Shown here: piece by piece, positions 1 to 9,205 of the stretch
How positions within the stretch are numbered: the first letter of the stretch is position 1
Layout of the letters: every line of letters starts with the position of its first letter
Position numbers and translations under genes: made by a program
Notes under the pieces: generated by a model
What the model was told of the DNA's origin: nothing
What the model saw: only the letters and a program-made list of their open reading frames with translations
Database searches by the model: none
Assembly: GCA_028280845.1 (NCBI GenBank)
Contig: JANQKZ010000049.1
Location: 1-64,000, forward strand
Origin: Opitutales bacterium
GTDB taxonomy: Bacteria; Verrucomicrobiota; Verrucomicrobiia; Opitutales; JABSRG01
Reading direction: 5' to 3'
DNA length: 64,000 bases

Positions 1-29
1 TTTCAGTCCATCCCTTCGGGACTTTGCGC

Positions 30-113
30 TTTTGGTCGGCAACAGCGTTCCCTCCTTAGCAAAACCCCTTACAGGGATTTCCGCTAAGGAGGCGCCTCGT
101 TGAACGACCAAAA
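30..113. repeat. Long imperfect inverted repeat / extended hairpin
   Basis: Arms TTTTGGTCG(30-38)...CCTCCTTAGC(51-60) and GCTAAGGAGG(83-92)...CGACCAAAA(105-113); CAAC/GTTG and GCG/CGC pairs between them; both arms 31 nt around a 22-nt loop. Confidence 0.75.
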
Positions 114-247
114 TCGCAAGGCCAGCGCGTCAATTTAAATGCAGATTGCTCTAGTGGCGAAAGATCGGGATTGGCATCCGCTATCCCTAAGCCCAGGACT
201 GCTCGAAAAAGGACAGCGCCAAACCCAGCCGGTCTCTCCATCCAAAG

Positions 248-1468
248 CTACTCGTGGCGGAGGGCATCAATGGGATCGAGCTTCGCGGCCTTCTGGGCCG
301 GATACAGTCCGAAGAAAATCCCAATGAAGGCGGAAACACAAAGCGACAACACGACGATATCCGAGCGGATAATCGTGGTCATCCCCAGGTTCTGAGTCAG
401 GAATTCGCAGAGGCCCCAGGAGAGCCCGATTCCGATCAATCCCCCCGCCAGGCTGAGTACCACCGCTTCAATCAGGAATTGGGTGAGCACATCCAGACGC
501 CGGGCCCCCACTGCGACGCGAATACCTATTTCCCGGGTTCGTTCAGTTACGGAAACGAGCATGATGTTCATGATCCCTACGCCTCCAACAAACAAAGACA
601 CCCCGGCAATCGCACCCAGCAGGGCCGTCAGAGCTTCAGTCGTCGAAGAAAAGGCTTCCGTGATTTCAGTCTGAGACCGCACATTGAAATCGTTCTCCTG
701 CCCCTCGACCAATTTGTGGGTTTGGCGAAGGATCTCCTCGATCTCTCCAATAGCCTGATCCATCAGATCCACACTGAGCGCACTCACATATATCTGGTTC
801 ACATATTTGGAGTCACCCCGTAAACGGAATGCGGCCGTGTTCAGGGGAATCATGATCACGTCATCCTGGTCCTGGCCAAAGCTGCTCTGACCCTTTCTTT
901 CAAGGAGACCTACAATCTTGAACGGGACATTGCGAATCCGAATGCTTTGTCCAATCGGGCTCTGACCGGAAAATAAGTTTTCTGCCACCGTGTTACCGAC
1001 CACAGCGACCTTGGTTTTCGCTCGCATATCGCGTTCGGTAAAGAACTGGCCTTCCTCAACCTCCCATGAACGGATAGTCAAATAGTCTGGAGACACCCCC
1101 TGAATCTGGGTGAACCAATTCGTGCCACCCCCAATCACCTGGGTGGACGTTTGCACAACCCCGGACACGGCAAGCGCATAGGTCATGCGTGCCTTCAGTT
1201 CATCGGCGTCCTCCAAGGTCAAGGTTCGGGCCGACCCGGCTCCCCGCCGGATGCCCCCAAAAGCATTGGAACCTGGCCGGACCATCAGCAGGTTAGTACC
1301 CAGGGCCGATATCCGCTCCTCAATATTTTTCTGAGCTCCCTCCCCCACGGCTACCATGACGATGACCGCCGCTACCCCGATGACAATCCCCAGCATGGTC
1401 AACAAACTCCGGGTTTTGTTTTTTAACAGGCTACTCTGGGCCACTTCAATCAGCTTAAATATTTTCAC
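248..1468 (-). CDS. ABC transporter permease, MacB/FtsX type
   Basis: 406 aa; N-terminal TM, MacB periplasmic core domain, C-terminal FtsX-like segment 'VGGVGIMNIMLVSVTERTREIGIRVAVGAR'. Confidence 0.95.
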   Translation of the reverse strand: MKIFKLIEVAQSSLLKNKTRSLLTMLGIVIGVAAVIVMVAVGEGAQKNIEERISALGTNLLMVRPGSNAFGGIRRGAGSARTLTLEDADELKARMTYALAVSGVVQTSTQVIGGGTNWFTQIQGVSPDYLTIRSWEVEEGQFFTERDMRAKTKVAVVGNTVAENLFSGQSPIGQSIRIRNVPFKIVGLLERKGQSSFGQDQDDVIMIPLNTAAFRLRGDSKYVNQIYVSALSVDLMDQAIGEIEEILRQTHKLVEGQENDFNVRSQTEITEAFSSTTEALTALLGAIAGVSLFVGGVGIMNIMLVSVTERTREIGIRVAVGARRLDVLTQFLIEAVVLSLAGGLIGIGLSWGLCEFLTQNLGMTTIIRSDIVVLSLCVSAFIGIFFGLYPAQKAAKLDPIDALRHE

Positions 1469-1525
1469 AAGTCGTATCCCTGACCATTAATACCAGATCC
1501 CAATTCACATCTCACAATTCACGCC

Positions 1526-2281
1526 TCACAGTACCCCCTGGATTCCCACCACCCCTTGGAAATTAGCCAGATCCGCTTTGGCATCTCGTCGGGCATCAAT
1601 CTGGCGGTCCGCCACAATTAAACCATCCCGCATTTCGACCACTCGCTTGGAATATCGAGCAATATCCGGCTCATGAGTAACAAGAACCACGGAGATCCCC
1701 TGATCATTCAACTTCTGGAAAAGCCCCATGATATCCAGAGACGTACGGCTATCGAGGTTTCCCGTGGGCTCATCCGCGAGAATCAGGGCGGGGTCATTGA
1801 CCAGCGCGCGGGCAATAGCCACCCGTTGTTGTTGCCCTCCCGAGAGCTGTTGTGTGGAATGGTCCATCCGATCCGCCAGACCTACCCGTTCTAGACACTC
1901 GGCCGCTAGTTCCTTGGGTTTCTTCCGGAGTTTTCCTTTTCGGTGATAAACCAGGGGGAGCTCCACATTCTCCAGGGCTGTTGTCCGGGAGAGGAGATTA
2001 AAGCCCTGAAATACAAAGCCAATTTTCTCATTCCGGATATCTGCCTGATGGTCACGAGATAGCTCAGCCACCTCTATGTTATCCAGCCAATATCGACCTT
2101 CCGTTGGTTTATCCAGGCAACCCAGAATATTCATGAAGGTCGATTTCCCTGAACCTGAGGCCCCCATCAGGCTGACAAAGTCCCCCTCCTCAATTTCCAG
2201 ATTCACTCCGCGCAAGGCGTGGACAGGTTCTGCCAGCTGATAGGTCTTCTTTACCGCTTCTGTTTGGATGACGTATTTCAA
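1526..2281 (-). CDS. ABC transporter ATP-binding protein (MacB/LolD-like)
   Basis: Walker A 'GASGSGKST', signature '[15 protein letters not shown]', Walker B '[12 protein letters not shown]'; ORF extends to 2371 but a TTG start near 2281 fits the conserved N-terminus better. Confidence 0.93.
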   Translation of the reverse strand: MKYVIQTEAVKKTYQLAEPVHALRGVNLEIEEGDFVSLMGASGSGKSTFMNILGCLDKPTEGRYWLDNIEVAELSRDHQADIRNEKIGFVFQGFNLLSRTTALENVELPLVYHRKGKLRKKPKELAAECLERVGLADRMDHSTQQLSGGQQQRVAIARALVNDPALILADEPTGNLDSRTSLDIMGLFQKLNDQGISVVLVTHEPDIARYSKRVVEMRDGLIVADRQIDARRDAKADLANFQGVVGIQGVL

Positions 2282-2300
2282 AGAGATCAATCGATTTGAA

Positions 2301-3611
2301 TTAAAAACCAAGACGCCGCAACCCGCTGGGGCGACCACTGGTATTCGAATTACCCGAGGAGGACGGTGCACTCAGGACTTTGGCAATCACCTCAAATCCT
2401 TCCTCCAGATTGTTTTCCCGTAAGGGGATGACTTCAGTGGTAATCCCATCACTTACACCCAGCCGTACGGGCATGATTTGCAGGGCTCCCTGCTCATCTT
2501 CATACCAGAGCATTCCCACGTTGCGACGGCCTCCGCCGGGACGACCACCGCCACCACCGGGAAATCCACTTCCACCGCCGGCAAAGGCTCCACCCCTTCC
2601 GCCGGGACGCCCTCCCTGCCCACCTTCACCGCTACCCTGTTGTTGACGCCGCTGCTGGGCTTGTTCACGGCGAGCCTGCATGGCGGCAACCATGTCGGGA
2701 GTCAGCCGCAGGTTTAAAGCAGAGGCGGGCACCGATAACACATCCTCCACTTCGTCCACCACAAAGTCCAAGGTGGCGGTCATTCCCGGAAGGAGGAGTC
2801 CGTTCGGGTTTTCGGTTTCCACCACCACCGTGTAGTTAACCACATTCTGGATCACCTCGGGCTGAAGCCGGATTTCGGTCACAACCCCGACAAACTGCCG
2901 TTCAGGATAAGCGGCTACGGTAAAGCGCACTTCCTGCCCCTCAACCACCTGGCCGATATCACTCTCGTCCACGTTGGCTAAAATTTCCATCAGCCCCAGA
3001 TCTTCCGCTATAATGAAAAGACGGGGGGTATTGAAACTGGCAGCGACCGTTTGGCCAGGCTCCACATTCCGGTCAATAACCACCCCACTGATCGGGGCGC
3101 GAATCTCGGCAAAGCCCCGGTTGCGCTCCGCCCGCTCCAGGGTGGCTTCCGCGTCCATCACCCCGGCTTCTGCAGTCTGTAGTGAAATTTCATAAGGAAG
3201 GAAGTCGTTATCCGAAAGAAACCCCTGCTCATGAACGGGTAAAAACCGCTCGTAATCGATTTCCGCACGCTTCAACTGGGCCTCCGCCCGAATGAGGTCA
3301 GCCTGGGCACCCTTGACCGCGGCATCCAGGACCGAAGGATCAATGAGGGCGATCAGATCTCCTACCAACACAAAGTCGTTAAAGTCTGCGTACACATCTA
3401 CGATGGTTCCCGATACCTGGGTTCCCACTTCCACGATTTCCCGGGCACTTAAAGTCCCCGTAGCGGAAACCAGATTCGTAATGTTTTTCTTTTCCAATTT
3501 GGCATATTCATACGGGGCGACGGTCTCGACTACCGCTTCACCCTTTCTATAAAACTGGAAGGCCCCATATCCCAAACCGGTGATCAGCACAATGATGACA
3601 ATGACTTTCAT
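2301..3611 (-). CDS. Efflux RND/MacA-type periplasmic adaptor subunit with Gly/Arg-rich insertion
   Basis: Starts MKVIVIIVLITGLGYGAF; lipoyl/HlyD core 'VSATGTLSAREIVEVGTQVSGTIVDVYADFNDFV'; between tolC-like and ABC genes. Confidence 0.92.
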   Translation of the reverse strand: MKVIVIIVLITGLGYGAFQFYRKGEAVVETVAPYEYAKLEKKNITNLVSATGTLSAREIVEVGTQVSGTIVDVYADFNDFVLVGDLIALIDPSVLDAAVKGAQADLIRAEAQLKRAEIDYERFLPVHEQGFLSDNDFLPYEISLQTAEAGVMDAEATLERAERNRGFAEIRAPISGVVIDRNVEPGQTVAASFNTPRLFIIAEDLGLMEILANVDESDIGQVVEGQEVRFTVAAYPERQFVGVVTEIRLQPEVIQNVVNYTVVVETENPNGLLLPGMTATLDFVVDEVEDVLSVPASALNLRLTPDMVAAMQARREQAQQRRQQQGSGEGGQGGRPGGRGGAFAGGGSGFPGGGGGRPGGGRRNVGMLWYEDEQGALQIMPVRLGVSDGITTEVIPLRENNLEEGFEVIAKVLSAPSSSGNSNTSGRPSGLRRLGF

Positions 3612-3627
3612 GATAATAAAATGGGGT

Positions 3628-5037
3628 CTATTCTTCGAGCTCGGGGATGTCGGCCTTGAGCCGTTCCAGAAGCAGGGCTTCGATCGAGCCGTCCTGAAAT
3701 GACACATCCAGGCGATTGGTAAACAAATCAAAACGAGCTCGCTCGACCGCCACTGCCGCATTCACGCGTTCGGCCCGTAGGCTGTTCACCTCCAACAGGG
3801 TAGATGCACCGGCCTCAAATCGTGCCTGCTCTGCCTCCAGGGCTGCTTCTGAAAAGCGCAATTGGTCCCGGGACGCCTGCAGTTCCGTCTTGGCCGTGTC
3901 ATAGTTGAGGACCGCCAGTAAAAGATCCGACCGGGACGCCTGCATCAAATCGGACATGAATAACTCCTCCTGCCGGTATTGGAGGCGGGCCCGGGTCACG
4001 TTGTTCTGCGTGCGACGGCGATCAAAGATAGGGATAGTCAGGGTGAGTCCCGCCGATACGCTCGGCTCATCCGCAAAAAACTGCTCGGGAAAGCCACCAT
4101 CGGGATCCTGGGAAGCATACGAGGTTCGAAGATTTGCACTCGCCACCAGGGTCGGTTTTTTGCCCGACTGGGCAGCCCGTATATTTTGTTCAGCTGCTAA
4201 AATTCGAGAGCGCTGGGCTTGCAGGTCGGACCGATTATAGACCGCATTCAGAGAAGCTTGGGCATCGGGGTCCGACAGTTGATCTGCCTCATACCACGCT
4301 TCATTTTCCGTATCAATTTCCACCACCTGTTCGGATGGAATGAGCAGAGTATCCTTGAGGAACAGGAGACTGGATTCATAGTTTTGCTCAGCCACCGCCA
4401 GCCTGCGTTCACTGTCGGCCACCTGGGCCTGCTGGCGCAGGAGCTCGGCCTCGATGCGAATTCCGTTCTCATAATCCACCCGAATCCGCTCCAGGTTTTC
4501 CATCCGGGAAGCCAGCTCCTCCTGCTCAATATCAATTTCCCTGAAGCGCAGAAGCGCGAGCAGATAGCGGGATACCGTCTGGAAAAGCAGGGTTTCCCTA
4601 TCCCTGTCAAAATCCATCATACTGGCTTCCAGATTGGCCTGTGCCCGCTCCAGGCTGGCCTCATTTTCACCACCGCTGTAAAGCGTCATGGCAGTCGTCA
4701 GGCTACCGCTTGCGCTGCTGGTGACCTCCCCGGTATCCCAGACCGGATCACGACCATCCCCCCCATAGCGAGCCGCCCCTGATACCGTAGCGTTCAAATT
4801 GGGATCAAAGTCCCCCTCCTCAGTATCCACATCGGCTTCCCGTATTTCAATGGTCACCGCAGACCGTTGTAAACCGGGGTTATCCTGCAGTGCACGGGAT
4901 ATGACTTCGGGTAGAGTCAAGAGGATTGGGCCGTCCACCACCTCCGGCAAACCCCGTACTTCCGGCTGCCCAAATCCGGGAGCGTAAAAAGCCCACGCCA
5001 TGGCGAGGAAAAAAAGCAGGTACTTGTGAGGCATCAT
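3628..5037 (-). CDS. TolC family outer membrane efflux protein
   Basis: 469 aa with signal peptide; TolC-style heptads; operonic with adaptor and ABC genes. Confidence 0.9.
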   Translation of the reverse strand: MMPHKYLLFFLAMAWAFYAPGFGQPEVRGLPEVVDGPILLTLPEVISRALQDNPGLQRSAVTIEIREADVDTEEGDFDPNLNATVSGAARYGGDGRDPVWDTGEVTSSASGSLTTAMTLYSGGENEASLERAQANLEASMMDFDRDRETLLFQTVSRYLLALLRFREIDIEQEELASRMENLERIRVDYENGIRIEAELLRQQAQVADSERRLAVAEQNYESSLLFLKDTLLIPSEQVVEIDTENEAWYEADQLSDPDAQASLNAVYNRSDLQAQRSRILAAEQNIRAAQSGKKPTLVASANLRTSYASQDPDGGFPEQFFADEPSVSAGLTLTIPIFDRRRTQNNVTRARLQYRQEELFMSDLMQASRSDLLLAVLNYDTAKTELQASRDQLRFSEAALEAEQARFEAGASTLLEVNSLRAERVNAAVAVERARFDLFTNRLDVSFQDGSIEALLLERLKADIPELEE

Positions 5038-5195
5038 TTTCTATGGTGTCAAACCCTGCCAGGGGAGGGAAGTTTCAATCCTTCCCTTACTACTCGGAAT
5101 TTCGCCTCAATCATGAAAACTTCATAAAGTAACCGTCAGGTGTGTACTCGACAGCAGTACCTCTCCCCTGTAATATCGAGGGAATCTCGCTCCTC

Positions 5196-5660
5196 ATGCT
5201 TACGGCTGCTTTCCTTCAGCAACACTCCCTCTTCGGGGGGCTTTCTGACGAAGAGATTTCTATCGTCCTGCCACTACTCGAACGGATAGATTTCCTTGAA
5301 GGGGACCTCATGGTTCAGGAAGGAGATCCTGGCGATCGGCTCTATTTCCTGGCCGCAGGCTCAGCCGAAGTCGTAAAACTGGCAAAGGATTTTAAAGGCT
5401 CCACGCACGACAACCGGCTTGCCCTCCTCCAGCCGGGGGACACTTTCGGGGAAATGGGCCTGATCGATATTGAAAAGCGATCTGCTACCGTGCGAGCCCT
5501 CGAGGACGTGGAAACCTATTCCATGACCAACATGCAGATGTATCAGCTATACCAGGACCATCTCCGGCTGTATACGCGCATCCTGCTCAACCTCGCCCGC
5601 GACATCAGCCGCCGTCTCCGGAAGTTGGATACCCTTTATATCAATTCCCTGTTTTGTTGA
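5196..5660 (+). CDS. Cyclic nucleotide-binding domain protein
   Basis: 'LFGGLSDEEISIVLPLLERIDFLEGDLMVQEGDPGDRLYFLAAGSAEVVK...GDTFGEMGLIDIEKRSATVRALEDVE' is a cNMP-binding fold. Confidence 0.88.
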   Translation: MLTAAFLQQHSLFGGLSDEEISIVLPLLERIDFLEGDLMVQEGDPGDRLYFLAAGSAEVVKLAKDFKGSTHDNRLALLQPGDTFGEMGLIDIEKRSATVRALEDVETYSMTNMQMYQLYQDHLRLYTRILLNLARDISRRLRKLDTLYINSLFC

Positions 5661-5717
5661 ATGATTCCCTCTTGGGGGGTTTTGTCACAATCACCACGGC
5701 AGTGAATAACTCAAACG

Positions 5718-8063
5718 CTAAAAGCTGATCCGGACTGTCCCCTCTACCCTCCTCGGCAGCGCCCGACCGATGAGCTGGTTGTTGAAGAAGGTCTGCCCGT
5801 TGTGGATCCAATTGACTTCATTGGTCAGATTCAACACCTGGACGGAGGCCTCCCAATGTTGCCAGCGATACGAGAGATTGGCGTTGAGCGTAAATTGACT
5901 GGGGATCCAGTATTCCTCATCCAGGTTACCGCTTTGCTTGCTCGCATAGTCACCCCAGAAACCGAGCCCCCAATGATCGTCGAGTTGATACCGGAGTCCG
6001 GCCTTGGCCAGGAAGTCGGGCAGCCCGGGTATCCGGTAATCCCCCGCAGGAACCTGGTTGAGGAAAAAGAAATCATACCCCGCACCAGTCCCTTCACCAC
6101 CCGGGCCATGCCCAAGGGCGTAGAGGTCAAATAGCGATCGGCCTCCCAACTGGCTGGGAGCCGAGTCTTTGTAGGAGCCATCCATCCAGGTGACATTCAT
6201 GAAACCGGATAACCGCTCTGACGGTTGAAAGACCGCTTCGAATTCAACTCCTCGAACCTGCAGGTCACTGGCCGCTCCGCGAATTTCCATGCGCTTGCGA
6301 TCCTGCTGATATAGTGAGAAACTATAAAACCAATCCCCTTCCTCACTAGCCCATCGCCAACCAGCTTCCAATAGACGGCTGCGGTTCTCAAAGTTATCCT
6401 CATTAACCAGACCGGTGGCATTCAGCATGATCCCCCCACCCGCGATACTCCCTTCCACGGAGTTGGAATCATTATAGCTGACAAAAAAACTGCCCGCCTT
6501 GTCCGTATGATATAAGAGGCTCACATTGCCACTTACCGCCTGAGTGGAAAGCGAATCACTGGATCCATTCGGGGTAATGGGGTCTCGGGCGTCAGCCGAA
6601 TAGTGATCCAACCGTAGACCGCCGATCACCTCCCAGCCCGACTCGCCGCGATAGCTCGATTCGATAAAGCCGGCCGCATTCCAGAGTTCGGAGTCGGTCG
6701 TTTCCGGACTGAAGGGCAGACCAAAAAACTCGAGTCCGTCCGGCCCGGGTATCCCGGGGACAATCAAGCTTGGATACAAGTCACGAACACTGAAATTCCC
6801 GGGACCATTACTCAGGTCGAACACTACCGGATACTCATTGAAGAAGTTGACGTAACTCGTTCGTTCTTCATAGCGCAACGCTACGCCACCCTGAAAGAAA
6901 AGAGTCCCCGGATCCGAGTCTGCTTCTATCCGAAGTACCGTTCGGTTTTCAATACTCACCTGTTCCACATACTCAAAATATTCAAATTCGTGAACCCGCT
7001 GCCGATCTACCCCTTCAAACAAGGTTTGGTTCTCCCACAACCAGTTCGAACCCAACTCCCCTCGCCAGTTCATTTGGATCCAACCGACTTGGGCCTCGTC
7101 TTCATCGCCATCGGATAATACCGTGGCTCCGAGAGGCAGTTCCACTTCTGCCTCGCCCTCGACCGGTGGCAGTACAACAAAAGCCGGACCGGCAAATCCT
7201 CCGGCCCCTCGGACATAGCTTCCGTGATCTACCAGATCTTGAGAAGGTCGATTGACCCCCAGCAGTTGAGGGGCTTGTTGCCACAGGTATTCTCCCATGA
7301 CCTCAACTTCCGTTCCACCATCAAAACGATATCCCCAACTTCCATATATGCTGTGGCTGTTGTCCTTGGCGGCATCCGCATCGTACTGCGTCTCATTGAT
7401 CCGCCCCTCGTAGCTGATTCTAAATGCCTGCTTCCCCTCTTGGATGACACCGGATACGTCTGCCTGGATCGAGCTGTTCATATATGAGCTGCTGTCCGGT
7501 AGCCAGGATCCCAGCTGAAGGGTAACCCGCTTCCGATTCACGAAATAATCCGGCCGCTTCGTCTGAAAATTGATATACCCTCCAGTGTGAAAACCGGGGC
7601 CAAAAGTAGCCGAGGCCGGGCCACGCAGAATCCCCACCTGATCCACGCTGTTTAGAATTGGTTTGTATCCAAACAGGTTATTACTTCGGCGTTGGCCATT
7701 CACATAACTCTCCGCTACGTCTCCTCGAATCACAGGCGTCGTCACATGTCCAAACTGACCCGCCGCAAAGGTTCCAGGCGAAAACACGGTCAAGTCCTCC
7801 AACGTTTGCACCCGAAAATCTAACAGCAAAGATTCCGGGATCAGGGTCAGGGAGCGGGGCAGCTCAACCAACGATTGTGGCATCCCATAAAGCCGACCCT
7901 CATCGACTTGAAGCTGGGGCAACTCCCCTCCCAGTCCGTTATTTCTCCAGATAAAGGGGTCCAGGGTTTCCGGCTCTTCATTGGCAAAGGAAGACGTAGG
8001 GGATAGCAGGAGGCCGCCACCGAGGAAGGCAATTCTAACGAATGAGTATAATGGAATCTGCAT
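5718..8063 (-). CDS. TonB-dependent outer membrane receptor, candidate thiamine/precursor uptake
   Basis: Signal peptide, plug 'PVIRGDVAESYVNGQRRSNN...VGILRGPASATFGPGFHTGGYINFQTKRP', C-terminal beta strand ending in aromatic F; TPP riboswitch upstream. Confidence 0.92.
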   Translation of the reverse strand: MQIPLYSFVRIAFLGGGLLLSPTSSFANEEPETLDPFIWRNNGLGGELPQLQVDEGRLYGMPQSLVELPRSLTLIPESLLLDFRVQTLEDLTVFSPGTFAAGQFGHVTTPVIRGDVAESYVNGQRRSNNLFGYKPILNSVDQVGILRGPASATFGPGFHTGGYINFQTKRPDYFVNRKRVTLQLGSWLPDSSSYMNSSIQADVSGVIQEGKQAFRISYEGRINETQYDADAAKDNSHSIYGSWGYRFDGGTEVEVMGEYLWQQAPQLLGVNRPSQDLVDHGSYVRGAGGFAGPAFVVLPPVEGEAEVELPLGATVLSDGDEDEAQVGWIQMNWRGELGSNWLWENQTLFEGVDRQRVHEFEYFEYVEQVSIENRTVLRIEADSDPGTLFFQGGVALRYEERTSYVNFFNEYPVVFDLSNGPGNFSVRDLYPSLIVPGIPGPDGLEFFGLPFSPETTDSELWNAAGFIESSYRGESGWEVIGGLRLDHYSADARDPITPNGSSDSLSTQAVSGNVSLLYHTDKAGSFFVSYNDSNSVEGSIAGGGIMLNATGLVNEDNFENRSRLLEAGWRWASEEGDWFYSFSLYQQDRKRMEIRGAASDLQVRGVEFEAVFQPSERLSGFMNVTWMDGSYKDSAPSQLGGRSLFDLYALGHGPGGEGTGAGYDFFFLNQVPAGDYRIPGLPDFLAKAGLRYQLDDHWGLGFWGDYASKQSGNLDEEYWIPSQFTLNANLSYRWQHWEASVQVLNLTNEVNWIHNGQTFFNNQLIGRALPRRVEGTVRISF

Positions 8064-8109
8064 GATGATGAGACCCCGCGGCCTGCCAGCAAAATGGTAC
8101 AGGAATGGC

Positions 8110-8203
8110 CCGTTCCCTTCGCCGGCATAACCCGGAGCAGGTTCTATGGGTCGACCGGAGGATCGTTCCGGAATCTCAGCCCTCCGCCGAGGGCTCCCCT
8201 GGC
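8110..8203 (-). promoter_or_regulatory. TPP (THI-element) riboswitch
   Basis: Reverse strand reads AGGGGAGCCCUCGGCGGAGGGCUGAGAUUCC...GACCCAUAGAACCUGCUCCGGGUUAUGCCGGCGAAGGGAACG, matching conserved CUGAGA, ACCC..GAACCUG and GCCgGCGaAGGGAA elements. Confidence 0.92.
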
Positions 8204-8273
8204 TGAAACACCAGTCCTCACGCCTAACCCCTCAGTTGGCAAGCCTTTTTAACCAACGGACTGGAAGCGGAAC

Positions 8274-8321
8274 TCGGTAAAAGAGAGGTTTACCCGTTGG
8301 GAGCGAGCTCGACCCGCAACC
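8274..8321 (+). repeat. REP-like intergenic repeat copy 1
   Basis: CGGTAAAAGAGAGG...GGGAGCGAGCTCGACCCGCAACC, shared with 18041-18076. Confidence 0.55.
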
Positions 8322-8412
8322 AAAACCGAAAAAGTCAATGCACTACCCATCTCCGGGAATCGCTTCGCCCAACTTGAAAATGGAATCGCTCCCCCTTTAT
8401 TAGTCATACCTC

Positions 8413-9195
8413 ATGACCTACATCACCTTCCTGGCTATCTTTTTGGCGCCGCCTATTTTATTGCTGGCCTGGCGCAACCGGAAGCTCTGGGCTCCCTATC
8501 CACTCTTTCTCAGCGGGCTCGTGCTGATGTGTTGTATTGCTTTTATCTATACAACGCCATGGGATAATTACCTCGTCGCCAAGGGAGTGTGGGGTTACGA
8601 TATGGATCGGGTCCTGGGTAGGATGGGCCATGTCCCCATCGAAGAATATGCCTTTTTCATCCTTCAACCCATCATGACCGGCCTTTGGTTACTGGGCTGG
8701 TTACCCCGCTTTCGGGCACAACTGGAAAAGGCCGAACCCTACGACCAGCCCCAACGCCAATCCCGCTTCATCGGTGTCGCCTTCTGGTTGTTCATGACCT
8801 ACCTCGGCTTTGCCTGTCTCACCGTGGAATGGGGCAAATACTTTGGGCTGATCTTAATCTGGGCCTCACCCGTCCTCGCCTTCCAGTGGGCATTTGGCGG
8901 TCACCATCTCTGGAAATTGAAAAATCTTTGGATCATGGGATGGCTCCCCCCGACCCTCTACCTCTGGGTCGCGGACCGCATCGCTATCGAGGCGGGAATT
9001 TGGTATTTCTCTAAGGACTACTTGTCCGGGTTGCTTCTCCTGGGTCTACCCGCTGAAGAAGCCCTCTTCTTCCTCGTTACCAACCTGCTCGTTGTCCAGG
9101 GTCTGGTGCTCTATGTCATAACCCTTCAGGGAATGACCCCAGCCTCCATTCGAACTTGGTGGGCCAAACGTCTGGGCCTCCTGCAAAACGCCTGA
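8413..9195 (+). CDS. Lycopene beta-cyclase, fused CrtYc-CrtYd type
   Basis: Two lycopene-cyclase-domain repeats: 'TTPWDNYLVAKGVWGYDMDRVLGRMGHVPIEEYAFFILQ' and 'LYLWVADRIAIEAGIWYFSKDYLSGLLLLGLPAEEALFFLVTNLLVVQG'. Confidence 0.92.
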   Translation: MTYITFLAIFLAPPILLLAWRNRKLWAPYPLFLSGLVLMCCIAFIYTTPWDNYLVAKGVWGYDMDRVLGRMGHVPIEEYAFFILQPIMTGLWLLGWLPRFRAQLEKAEPYDQPQRQSRFIGVAFWLFMTYLGFACLTVEWGKYFGLILIWASPVLAFQWAFGGHHLWKLKNLWIMGWLPPTLYLWVADRIAIEAGIWYFSKDYLSGLLLLGLPAEEALFFLVTNLLVVQGLVLYVITLQGMTPASIRTWWAKRLGLLQNA

Positions 9196-9205
9196 TTGGT
9201 TCAGG

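Noticed and set aside
254-823. 189-aa plus-strand ORF opposite the MacB-like permease
   Set aside because: Antisense to a clearly conserved gene; composition is that of a shadow frame.
4219-4782. 187-aa plus-strand ORF opposite the TolC gene
   Set aside because: Shadow ORF; the opposite strand encodes a recognisable TolC protein.
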